DNA of 64,000 nt from Gammaproteobacteria bacterium (GTDB lineage Bacteria; Pseudomonadota; Gammaproteobacteria; Burkholderiales; Nitrosomonadaceae): assembly GCA_015709615.1 (NCBI GenBank), contig CP054179.1, positions 2,108,001-2,172,000 on the forward strand, written 5' to 3'. Below, piece after piece: positions 8,273 to 16,124 of the stretch; positions within the stretch are counted from its first letter, which is position 1, and each line of letters starts with the position of its first letter. Made by a program: the position numbers and the translations under genes. The notes beneath the pieces were generated by a model, which saw only the letters and a list, made by a program, of their open reading frames with translations, had not been told where the DNA came from and ran no database searches.

Positions 8273-9613
8273 TTATAAATAATATTTCTTAGGATCGATT
8301 CCATAAGCACCTTGGGGCAAGTCATTGGCAATAGCATACGGAACGCCAGCCGGGCTTGCACCGGCTGTTCTCAGATCGATCGTTAACGGCGTGCTGTACG
8401 GTTTCTTTTGGGCATCACAAATGATCATAATGCGCGGGAGGAATCGCTGGGTACGATTATGGGTGAGTACAATGGCAATTTCGCCGGTGTTCAGTTCAAC
8501 CAGGCTGCCCACGGGAAACATGCCGACGCAATGCGCGAATTGCTCCACCAAGGAATAATTGAGTCCGTTCTGCGCGTTTTCCTTCAGTTCCTTCAGGGCA
8601 TGGAACGGCTTCATGCCCGGCATGTTGGCGTCTCCCCAGGTAAGCTCTTCGTAACAGTCGACGATGGCCGCCATGCGCGCGTAAGCGTGCAACTGATTGG
8701 CGTATAAACCGAAGGGATAACCGTTGCCGTTTTCCCGCTCATGGTGTTGAAGAAGGATTTTCACAACTTCTGCCGGTGTGTCGCTGAGCTGAGCGACAAT
8801 CTCTTCACCAAACGCGATGTGTCGCTTCATCAGTTTGCGTTCGTCAGGGGTGAGCGATAGATTTCTTCTGTGCTGAATCGCCTTGGGCAGGCGTAATTTG
8901 CCGATATCCATCAGTAATCCGCCCAAGCCGAGTATCGACAGTTCCTTACGCGGGAGACCAAGATGCCGTCCGAAAGCAAGCAAATGCACTGAAGTTTTGA
9001 TGGCATTGTCGTACAGCTCTTTTCCGGTGGTTTTTAATTGCGCCAGCAAGAGGGCCGCATCGGGATTGCGGATAATGCTTTCGCATAAGGTATCGACGAC
9101 CTCGTGAGCCTGGCGCATGTCAATCTTAATGTCGTGCTCGAGGTTGCTGCTGATGTCACTGAATAAGGTGGACGCGATGCCATATGCTTTCACGGCTGCC
9201 GGAATTTCTTGCTCAGCCGTACAGAGATCCGTATAGGTTTTAACACGCCTCGGCACACTCAGCGACTCATCTTCTTGCGATGATTTTGGCGGCTGATGCC
9301 AGTGCGCTGCGCCGGACGGAGTGCGCGGATCGGTATGCGGCATGGGATGCCGCGCCGCGGCTTGCCGGGTTGAAGAAGCCGGTGCAGCCGCCGCATGGGG
9401 CGCGTGTGGCTGTGCAATGAAGGGCTCGCTTCTGTCGACATCCACGTAAACATGGACGCAATAGCGCTTCAGCTTGTCAATGTCGTTCTGGGATCGAATC
9501 AGGATGCCTTGAATCGGGTAAGGCGTTTCGAGCCAAGGCCGGTCAAGGTCGCTGACAAACATCCCCGGTTGCAGGTCATTAACAGAGACTTCGATTGTGG
9601 TATTACTGATCAT
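8273..9613 (-). CDS. DUF3391/HD-GYP domain protein with altered metal-binding residues
   Basis: A 446-residue protein. An N-terminal DUF3391 module (EVSVNDLQPGMFVSDLDRPW) is followed by a Pro/Ala/His linker (about 70-120) and an HD-GYP domain (about 170-370). Family members cleave c-di-GMP with a di- or tri-iron centre. Here the HD signature reads LLMDIGKL instead of LLHDIGKL, and the first ligand His (normally in a HSxxV-type helix) appears as Asn in LYDNAIKTSV. The HHERENGNGYP motif and downstream Asp (AAIVDCYEE) are kept. It may therefore be a c-di-GMP sensor or a weak enzyme rather than a standard phosphodiesterase. Confidence 0.88.
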   Translation of the reverse strand: MISNTTIEVSVNDLQPGMFVSDLDRPWLETPYPIQGILIRSQNDIDKLKRYCVHVYVDVDRSEPFIAQPHAPHAAAAPASSTRQAAARHPMPHTDPRTPSGAAHWHQPPKSSQEDESLSVPRRVKTYTDLCTAEQEIPAAVKAYGIASTLFSDISSNLEHDIKIDMRQAHEVVDTLCESIIRNPDAALLLAQLKTTGKELYDNAIKTSVHLLAFGRHLGLPRKELSILGLGGLLMDIGKLRLPKAIQHRRNLSLTPDERKLMKRHIAFGEEIVAQLSDTPAEVVKILLQHHERENGNGYPFGLYANQLHAYARMAAIVDCYEELTWGDANMPGMKPFHALKELKENAQNGLNYSLVEQFAHCVGMFPVGSLVELNTGEIAIVLTHNRTQRFLPRIMIICDAQKKPYSTPLTIDLRTAGASPAGVPYAIANDLPQGAYGIDPKKYYL

Positions 9614-9841
9614 CGCAAATAAGTATGCAAAAGTAGAGCAAAATTGATCTGTCTAGATGTTTTATTTAATTAGATTAATGTGTTATGGAAAATGGCTTGA
9701 GGGAGCTATCCCGCCTTTTATAGTTACGACTGATTGAGAGCGTTTCTTAAGTGCAAAATTCTTTTAGCACAGCGGTGAAAAAACTATTGCGCTTTTTCGC
9801 CTTGCTTGGGGGCGGACTTGCAACCTTTTTTCAGAATTTTC

Positions 9842-10717
9842 CTAACGGACAGGATTGATAAAAAACTCGCGCATCAGGAATTCTTCCAATCCCGCGGTAT
9901 CTTTCTCGCGTGCGGATAGCACCACGACGCGGTGCAAGCGGTGCGATTCCCAGTTGAAATCCTCTTTGTAATGTTCGCGAATCAGTTGAATCATGCGGCG
10001 GATAATGGCCAGTTCGATACTGCCGTCCGGCCCGGCCTGCACTTGAATCGTTTGCAGCCTGGGATTGCTTTGCCCCGTGGTCCAGGCGCGGAAGGTAAAT
10101 TCGGCGGTGCGCGGGCCGATGCGCATAATCTGGAAGATTCCGCTGGTGCCGGGATTTTGCAGATTACGCCGGATATTGGCCATACGCACTTCATCCGCGG
10201 AAGGTTGCTTGGTAGCAGGTGCGGGCGCGGAATCCGGCGTGTCGAACAACCCTTCGGCGCGGCGGCGCGCTTTGGCTTGGTTGATATATTCGGAAAGATC
10301 CGCCGGCGCATCGGCGGGCGGTTCCGGCGGTGCTTTGGTCTTGGCTACTTCTTTCGCTGGAATGGGCGTTTTCGGTTTTACAGGTTTCTCGGCTGCCTTG
10401 GGTTTGGTTTGCGGCCGCGTTGACGGCGCCGGTGCGGGCTTGGGCAAGGTTTTTGGCGCCGGTTTAGGCTCTTCCGCGGCTTTCGGTTGTTCCAGTTGCG
10501 GCGGGGGCGGGCTGGGCGCGGTAGCCGGCATCGAGCTGGTGGCGTTCTCGTCTTCTTGTATATCGATAAAACTTGCGGCGACGGGCGGCGGGGTTTCGAT
10601 TTTCACTTCCGGCATGGATAGAAAAAAACCCAATCCCCAGATAATCAGCAGCCAGACGAGCGTAGCCAGCGGCAACGGCCACCATAGGCGAATGTCTCTC
10701 GATCGGGAGCTTGCCAT
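9842..10717 (-). CDS. TonB-like energy-transducing protein
   Basis: A 291-residue protein with one N-terminal membrane helix (WPLPLATLVWLLIIWGLGFF, residues 14-33), a long Pro/Lys/Ala-rich periplasmic spacer (about 60-170) and a compact C-terminal domain. This is the architecture of TonB/TolA-type proteins that couple proton-motive force from ExbB-ExbD to outer-membrane receptors. The C-terminal domain is divergent from classical TonB, so the name rests mainly on architecture and on its place directly behind exbB and exbD. It may energise the TonB-dependent receptors at 42-62 kb. Confidence 0.75.
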   Translation of the reverse strand: MASSRSRDIRLWWPLPLATLVWLLIIWGLGFFLSMPEVKIETPPPVAASFIDIQEDENATSSMPATAPSPPPPQLEQPKAAEEPKPAPKTLPKPAPAPSTRPQTKPKAAEKPVKPKTPIPAKEVAKTKAPPEPPADAPADLSEYINQAKARRRAEGLFDTPDSAPAPATKQPSADEVRMANIRRNLQNPGTSGIFQIMRIGPRTAEFTFRAWTTGQSNPRLQTIQVQAGPDGSIELAIIRRMIQLIREHYKEDFNWESHRLHRVVVLSAREKDTAGLEEFLMREFFINPVR

Positions 10718-10728
10718 GCCGGTTTGCG

Positions 10729-11130
10729 TTATTTGTGTTTGACTGCGATCAGGAAATGCTGTGCCCCGGCGGAACGGGCGCGCAGCATGGCCTGCACGAC
10801 AATACCCTGGGGTGCTTCGTTATCTGCCGACACAATCAATTTTTGCTTGGAGTCGGCGAGCAGCGGTTTGAGCGTGCTGGCTAGCGTATCCAGCGTGACC
10901 GCGGTCTGATTGATGTAGATTTTGCCGTCCTTGGTCAGCGTCAGCGTAGCCGGTTTTTCCGCGCTGAGCTTTTCCGCCTGCCCTTCGGGCAGATCGACCT
11001 GCAATGAATCCAGGTTTTGCATCGACAACGAGGCCAGCATGAAGGTCGCCAGCAAGAAAAACATCACGTCGATCATCGGGATGATCTCGATTCTGCCTTT
11101 CTGAACCGTGCGTGATTTACGGAGCTTCAT
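10729..11130 (-). CDS. exbD: ExbD/TolR-type biopolymer transport protein
   Basis: A 133-residue protein with one membrane helix near the N-terminus. The conserved IPMIDVMFFLLATFML segment contains the proton-path Asp (Asp21 region), and the C-terminal periplasmic domain is of normal size. It forms the stator/proton channel with ExbB. Its start overlaps the end of exbB by 14 bases, and the tonB-like gene follows 11 bases after its stop, so this is an exbB-exbD-tonB operon. Confidence 0.9.
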   Translation of the reverse strand: MKLRKSRTVQKGRIEIIPMIDVMFFLLATFMLASLSMQNLDSLQVDLPEGQAEKLSAEKPATLTLTKDGKIYINQTAVTLDTLASTLKPLLADSKQKLIVSADNEAPQGIVVQAMLRARSAGAQHFLIAVKHK

Positions 11131-11764
11131 CGGTGGTGCCCTGTTGATCCAGCCGGATGTTATCGATCAGCCGCGTACCTAAGCGCTCCATCTCGTCCAT
11201 CGTCAGCGATTGCAGGCGGGAAAAGTAGTTGAAACCGAACAGCGCTACTAGCGCAATGGCCAAGCCGACCACGGTCGCGATCAGTGCTTCCGCGACACCA
11301 CCGGTAACCGCGGTGGGGTTGACCACGCCTTCGCTGCCGATCACCTGGAAAGCGCGCATCATACCGACCACGGTGCCGACCAATCCGAGCAACGGCGCGG
11401 CGGTAACGATGGTTTCCAGCGCCCATAGACGGCGCGCCAGCGCTTCTTCGATGATCTGCGCCTCATCGGCGGCACGCGATTCCGTCCACCACGCCGGCTG
11501 ATGCCGGTTGGAAATCACCACTTCAAAGAAGCGCTTGTAATAATGGCGGCTGTCCAGTCCGGAAAGAATTTTTTCCAGATCGTTCCACTTGAAGCCGTAG
11601 GTTTCCACCAGATTCAGCAAATCGCTGGAAAGGCGCGCGTAACGCCAGTAGATAAACGCTTTTTCAAACATGATCGCCAGCGCGACAATCGCCAGCAAAC
11701 CCAGCGGCACGATAATGATCCCGCCAAGTTTTAACATCACCCAGGCTTGATTCAACTCTTCCAT
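11117..11764 (-). CDS. exbB: ExbB/TolQ/MotA-type proton channel protein
   Basis: About 215 residues, a polytopic inner-membrane protein. Seen: an N-terminal helix (GGIIIVPLGLLAIVALAIMF), then TAAPLLGLVGTVVGMMRAF and PTAVTGGVAEALIATVVGLAIALVAL, the two conserved channel helices of the family. I choose the ATG at 11764 (MEELNQAWVML) because a GGAG site lies just upstream; an in-frame ATG at 11818 would add 18 residues with no ribosome site. First gene of the exbBD-tonB operon. The 271 bases upstream are noncoding and should hold its promoter. Confidence 0.92.
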   Translation of the reverse strand: MEELNQAWVMLKLGGIIIVPLGLLAIVALAIMFEKAFIYWRYARLSSDLLNLVETYGFKWNDLEKILSGLDSRHYYKRFFEVVISNRHQPAWWTESRAADEAQIIEEALARRLWALETIVTAAPLLGLVGTVVGMMRAFQVIGSEGVVNPTAVTGGVAEALIATVVGLAIALVALFGFNYFSRLQSLTMDEMERLGTRLIDNIRLDQQGTTDEAP

Positions 11765-12089
11765 TATAGTTAACTCCAGATTAAAGCCATTTATAAAGCG
11801 GTCAATTTTATTGAACACAAGTCATTTTTGTACTAAGCCAAACGAAGAAAAATATCCAGGCAAAATATTTTTATGCTAATTCTCACGCTATCGAAGCCAT
11901 GCAAGAGTTATCCAGCCTCGCCAGCATTGCTGGATGCTAAGAATAGTGGAAAACATCAACAGTGAAAACTATTTAGTGGCAAAATGACCGATCTTTGCTG
12001 CTTTCTGCATTAAAGAAGGCGCGAACCTGCAATTTGAGGATTTTGCGGACAGAATCCATTCGGATATGAATTCATTATAGTGATTAATC

Positions 12090-12473
12090 ATGAAAAAATG
12101 TTTATGGGTATTGTTTTTGCTGCTGTTCGCAGCGTCTGCGCAAGCTGAGTGGATTGAATTGAATACTGTAAATAAATCGGGTGAGACGCATTATTTCGAT
12201 CCGGAGACAATGCGGAAGGACAATCAATTCAGAAAGGTCTGGGTGCTATCCAGTTACGAAGAAAAACAAAAAGGCGGACACCATGCGGTGAAAACGCTGT
12301 ATGAACTTGATTGTACACAGGACAAAGCGCGCTCGATCACGATGCTGATGTATCCGGATAAAAAAGCTACCGGCAAGGTGATTGGTGCGCATCATGAGGA
12401 ATCGACCGATTGGTTTGGTTTCTCAGCGAATTCGATTTTCCGGAAGATTGCCGGGACAATTTGCGCGGACTAA
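12090..12473 (+). CDS. Small secreted protein, surface-adhesin E-like
   Basis: A 127-residue protein with a signal peptide (KCLWVLFLLLFAASAQA, cut before EWIEL). The mature part follows the adhesin-E pattern: EWIELNTVNKSGETHYFDPETM, KVWVLSSYEEKQ, YELDCTQDKARSI, and a final Cys (GTICAD). It is a paralogue-like relative of the protein at 1789-2184. It probably acts in the periplasm or at the surface; no function can be stated. The DUF488 gene starts eight bases after its stop. Confidence 0.65.
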   Translation: MKKCLWVLFLLLFAASAQAEWIELNTVNKSGETHYFDPETMRKDNQFRKVWVLSSYEEKQKGGHHAVKTLYELDCTQDKARSITMLMYPDKKATGKVIGAHHEESTDWFGFSANSIFRKIAGTICAD

Positions 12474-12480
12474 ATAAACC

Positions 12481-12831
12481 ATGATGATTCTGCTTAAACG
12501 AGCGTACGAGCCACCCGGGGCGGATGACGGATACCGGGTTCTGGTTGACCGGCTGTGGCCGCGTGGTGTTTCCAAGGATGCGGCGCGTATCGATTGGTGG
12601 TTCAAGGATATTGCCCCCAGCACATCGCTGCGCAAATGGTACGACCATGATCCGTTGAAATGGGATGAATTCAGGAATCGTTACTTTCAGGAATTGGATC
12701 AAAATCCGGAGGCGGTCGGACAATTCGTTGAGCGTCTGCGCCGCGGTCCGGTTACACTGGTTTACGGCGCAAAGGATAAGGCGCATAGCCATGCGCTGGC
12801 GCTCAAAACATATCTCGAAAACTTGAAATAG
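12481..12831 (+). CDS. DUF488 family protein
   Basis: A 116-residue cytoplasmic protein matching the DUF488 family along its whole length. Landmarks are GYRVLVDRLWPRGVSKDAARIDWW, LRKWYDHDPLKWDEF, and VTLVYGAKDKAHSHALALKTYL. The biochemical function of the family is not established to my knowledge. It overlaps nothing, lies eight bases behind the adhesin-E-like gene, and converges with yaeQ. Confidence 0.85.
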   Translation: MMILLKRAYEPPGADDGYRVLVDRLWPRGVSKDAARIDWWFKDIAPSTSLRKWYDHDPLKWDEFRNRYFQELDQNPEAVGQFVERLRRGPVTLVYGAKDKAHSHALALKTYLENLK

Positions 12832-12855
12832 TATTCGCTGCATGACCAATCGGAG

Positions 12856-13395
12856 TTAGTCGATAGCTTGTAACTCCGTCCAACTCACCTCACATTCCCC
12901 CGCTTCCGCCGCCACATAAGCGGATTCTTCGCTAATGGTGACCGAAATATCCATCGTGCGTTGCGTCAGTTTGGCCAGCGCTTGAATATCCGGCCATCGG
13001 AACCGGAAAACAGCGGCATTCAGCGGGTTGAATTTGGCTTGCTCCTGCATCCACCACACATTTGATTTGGAATTGAAGCTATACACCTTGACAGTCTGCG
13101 CGATCCGCGTGGCTTTCTTGATACGCTCGGGATCAGGTTCGCCGACATCGATCCATAGCGCAATCCGGCCGTCCGGGGTGTGCGCCCACAGGTCGGGTTC
13201 TTCGGCGCTGCTGAGTCCTTTGGTGAACGCCAGCGATTCCTGCGCATTGAGACAGAAGGCCAGCATGCGCGCCATCATCCGTTCCAGCGTTTCCGACGGA
13301 TGCTGCGCGATGGTCAGGTTGAGCGTGTCGTAGTACTGGCGATTGAGGTCGGTCAGCGCGATTTTGAATTTGTAAATGGTCGGTTTTAGCGCCAT
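12856..13395 (-). CDS. yaeQ: YaeQ family protein
   Basis: A 179-residue protein recognisable as YaeQ from end to end: MALKPTIYKFKIALTDLNRQYY at the start, HPSETLERMMARMLAF, and WIDVGEPDPERIKKATR. The family has a PD-(D/E)XK nuclease-like fold; E. coli YaeQ was once linked to RfaH suppression, but its role is unclear. It is the last gene of a run of minus-strand genes, 27 bases after the DUF2959 lipoprotein. Confidence 0.9.
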   Translation of the reverse strand: MALKPTIYKFKIALTDLNRQYYDTLNLTIAQHPSETLERMMARMLAFCLNAQESLAFTKGLSSAEEPDLWAHTPDGRIALWIDVGEPDPERIKKATRIAQTVKVYSFNSKSNVWWMQEQAKFNPLNAAVFRFRWPDIQALAKLTQRTMDISVTISEESAYVAAEAGECEVSWTELQAID

Positions 13396-13422
13396 AAATA
13401 AAACCCTAGCGAAGCACCATCA

Positions 13423-14070
13423 TCATTTATTTTCCATCGTGCTGATGAACGCATTGGCCTCGTTAATTGATTTTTCCATGGAAGAGACTAGCGCCGACAC
13501 GTCAGATTTGATGTTGCCCAGTTCACCTTTGAGCGATGCAATGGCGCGCGCATTCAAGTTGTGCTTGAGGTACATGACCTGATCGTGAAACACGGTGAGA
13601 ATCGGCTGAATCTTGCTTTCTGCTTGCTTCATCGACGCGATCAGTTGACGGTAATGCACCTGGGTGGCGTCGAGTTTTTTCTGGCTGTTTTGCCGCATCG
13701 ATGCATTGCTGTATTGCGTGATTTCCTGTTTCCACTCGCTGAATAGGGCTTCCGAGACGCTTTCGATATCGGCGATGCGGCTTCGGACTTCTTCGGCCTT
13801 GCTGACACTGGCTTCGTACGCATCGTTCAGTTTTTTGTAGGTGGCTTCCAGATCGCCACCTTGAAAATGGGTGGCGGCGGTGAATTGTTCCAGCGCCGAT
13901 TTGAACTGTTCCTTGGTTTCCTGCTGCGTGTCACGCGCTTTCTCGACGCGATAGACCATCACGTCGCGTTTCGGAATGCCGACTTTTTCCAAACCTTCCA
14001 GGTACATCGTGGTGCAGGCGCTCAGCATCAGGATGATGGAAAGTATGAGTAAACGGTGCAGAGTATTCAT
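13423..14070 (-). CDS. DUF2959 family lipoprotein, coiled-coil rich
   Basis: A predicted lipoprotein of about 215 residues. The signal ends in a lipobox LSAC followed by TTMYLEGLEKVGIPKRDVMVYRV, a DUF2959 hallmark. The rest is mostly charged alpha-helix with heptad-like spacing, so a periplasmic coiled coil is expected. The start at 14070 (MNTLHRLL) is preferred over 14082 because GGAGA lies just before it. Function unknown. It follows the Tam41-like gene and may belong to the lipid operon or merely be co-transcribed. Confidence 0.8.
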   Translation of the reverse strand: MNTLHRLLILSIILMLSACTTMYLEGLEKVGIPKRDVMVYRVEKARDTQQETKEQFKSALEQFTAATHFQGGDLEATYKKLNDAYEASVSKAEEVRSRIADIESVSEALFSEWKQEITQYSNASMRQNSQKKLDATQVHYRQLIASMKQAESKIQPILTVFHDQVMYLKHNLNARAIASLKGELGNIKSDVSALVSSMEKSINEANAFISTMENK

Positions 14071-14108
14071 GATGGTCTCCATTGAGGTTAGTTTGTATTT
14101 TTAGATAA

Positions 14109-15083
14109 TTAGCGTAACACGCCGCGCTGCAACAGTTGTTTGGCCACTTTCAAGCCCCACAGGATCGGGTGGCGGCGCAGCAACGGTGTGATTTCCACGC
14201 GCACACCGGTGTGCCGCTCGATTTTCCAGGCAGCGTAATCGACGCTGTTGCTGAAAGTAAAAGTTGCTTTGGCCAGACGCAGGATTGACAGGATTCTGCC
14301 CTGCCAGCGGCGTAAACGCCAGCGCCACAACGCGAGACGTTGCATGGCCGGATTGGTCAGGCAGCGGTATTGTCCGTTCGCCTGTTTTTCCAGAATTTCC
14401 GTCAGCAGCGGACTGGCGGCGGCTGTCAGGCGGGTAAATGCGTCCAGATTGGCTTGCGCTAAATGCCGCGCGCGTGTTTCCCGTTCCGCACGTAACTCGG
14501 CGGCGTAGGTGAGCGTCAGGCAGCGGGTCCAGAGTTCTTCGACGCTGTAAGTATTGGCTTCCAGCGCGGGCGCGCAGGATTTCAGAAAAGTCACGACGGA
14601 ATGCGCCAGTGCGGCGTAAATGCGCTGGCGCACGGTATCGTCGCGCGCGAAAAGCAGCCGTGAAGGCTGCGCAAAACGCGCCCAGATGTACGAGTGAAAC
14701 CAGTATTGCGCGCCGCGCGTAAAATCGCCGGTGGAAATGACGGCATATTTGGCGCGCAACGTTTTTCTCCCGTGCGGCACCTCGAGATAAAACACATTGG
14801 GTGCCAGCCAGGCGTTGAGAACGGCTAAATAACGCTCGCGATAGGCTTTGTGATAACTGTCGACAATGACGTACAAGTCGACGATGCCTTCTTCCAGACT
14901 GACCGCCGAGTGCAGACAGGAGCCATACAACATCACAGTGTCAAGCGATTCGCCGAAGCGCATGATCAGTGCATCCACCAACGGGACGAAATCGGCGGAA
15001 ACCGGTTTGTTACATTCCGCTGCGACTTCGTTGATCAGTCCGGCGGGCAGTGATTCAATGGCTTCGAGTAGCGGGTTGGTCAT
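14109..15083 (-). CDS. Tam41/MMP37-like nucleotidyltransferase (candidate CDP-lipid synthase)
   Basis: A 324-residue soluble protein. It has a nucleotidyltransferase-type core, YGSCLHS (53-59) and IVDLYVIVDSYHKAY (67-81), followed by KYAVISTGDF (112-121), W..YIWARFAQPSRLL, a helical SVEELWTRCLTLTYAAELRAE segment and a C-terminal TFSNSVDYAAWKIERHTG. This order resembles mitochondrial Tam41 (MMP37), a peripheral CDP-diacylglycerol synthase that loads CTP onto phosphatidic acid. The match is from memory of the family pattern, not a search. It follows a lipid kinase by nine bases and a CDP-alcohol phosphatidyltransferase, exactly where a CDP-lipid-forming step would fit. Confidence 0.6.
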   Translation of the reverse strand: MTNPLLEAIESLPAGLINEVAAECNKPVSADFVPLVDALIMRFGESLDTVMLYGSCLHSAVSLEEGIVDLYVIVDSYHKAYRERYLAVLNAWLAPNVFYLEVPHGRKTLRAKYAVISTGDFTRGAQYWFHSYIWARFAQPSRLLFARDDTVRQRIYAALAHSVVTFLKSCAPALEANTYSVEELWTRCLTLTYAAELRAERETRARHLAQANLDAFTRLTAAASPLLTEILEKQANGQYRCLTNPAMQRLALWRWRLRRWQGRILSILRLAKATFTFSNSVDYAAWKIERHTGVRVEITPLLRRHPILWGLKVAKQLLQRGVLR

Positions 15084-15092
15084 GGCAATATC

Positions 15093-16097
15093 CTATAACA
15101 CGAGAAATGTCACGGCATCGGTTGCGGTGATTGTGATTGGAGTTCGCGGATCGAGCGAGCGGTACAACTCGCCATCGACAATATATTCGTCGTCCATGTG
15201 TAAGGTTAACGAAGCGGTGTTATGGCTATAGTAACCGTCCTTTTCCTGCAATATCTCACCGCTGCCGGACAGTAACGGCCAGAGCGAACGCCACAGACGC
15301 TCAGGTTGCTGATCGACCAGCGTGACATGCAGCGGTTGCGGTTCTTTTCCCCAGTACGGGCGAATGTTCAATAACAAGCAATCCAGCGCGCTGACCAATG
15401 CAAATAAATAGGTTCCCCGGTGAATCCGGCCGCTGGCTTCCGTCAGGATCATGCTGACCGGTGCCCACTCGCTTTGCTGACGGCCGAGGATCATATTCGC
15501 GAACATGCCGATGAACGAGCGCAACATGATCAGGAAAGTGAAAATGCCGCCGGTGATACCGATTTGCTTGATTGGGCTGCGCGAGAATTTCACTCCGCGC
15601 GCGACTAAGCCAACGGCAAAGAACATGCCGTAAATCGGGCTCACGCCAGCCTGTTCGATACGCAATACCGGACGTTGTACCAGCTTGGGAACGGATGGTT
15701 TGCGCAAATGGGCGTGCAGGCGTTGAATGATGGACTCGGGTTTCCCCTGCATGCCCAAATCTAGCGGCGTCATATTGGTGGTGCCGCCGGGTATGATCAG
15801 AATGAGCGGCCAGTCGGCAGGTGCGCGTGCTGCGAATAAGTGGCCGAAAATCGCATGCGTCGTGCCGTCACCGGCGACGATCACCAGCAAGTCGATATCC
15901 GCTTGCAGCAGTGCATCGATTGCTTTTTTAAAGGTATCCGCATCGCTGCCTTCGCATACCAGCATGCCGGGTATTTGCTGCAACGCCTGACGGATAGCTC
16001 CGGCGCGTTTACGCACCTGCCCTCCCTTGGGATTGAGCAGGCAACCGGTTTTGGCTGTCCCGGTTTTCAGACGGTCGATCCGCGCTTGCAACGTCAT
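15093..16097 (-). CDS. Diacylglycerol-kinase-family lipid kinase
   Basis: A 334-residue protein of the DAGK catalytic family (YegS, sphingosine and ceramide kinases). Motifs: NPKGG (22-26), the nucleotide-binding AGDGTT (75-80, Ala for the first Gly of GGDGT), IIPGGTTNM (101-109), and a C-terminal DDEYIVDGELY matching the usual DGE acidic site. It would phosphorylate a lipid alcohol with ATP at the inner face of the membrane; the substrate (diacylglycerol, ceramide or another lipid) cannot be read from sequence. It sits between the CDP-alcohol phosphatidyltransferase and the Tam41-like gene with short gaps of 27 and 9 bases. Confidence 0.85.
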   Translation of the reverse strand: MTLQARIDRLKTGTAKTGCLLNPKGGQVRKRAGAIRQALQQIPGMLVCEGSDADTFKKAIDALLQADIDLLVIVAGDGTTHAIFGHLFAARAPADWPLILIIPGGTTNMTPLDLGMQGKPESIIQRLHAHLRKPSVPKLVQRPVLRIEQAGVSPIYGMFFAVGLVARGVKFSRSPIKQIGITGGIFTFLIMLRSFIGMFANMILGRQQSEWAPVSMILTEASGRIHRGTYLFALVSALDCLLLNIRPYWGKEPQPLHVTLVDQQPERLWRSLWPLLSGSGEILQEKDGYYSHNTASLTLHMDDEYIVDGELYRSLDPRTPITITATDAVTFLVL

Positions 16098-16124
16098 CGG
16101 GTCTATCGACTGGCGCCGGGGTGT

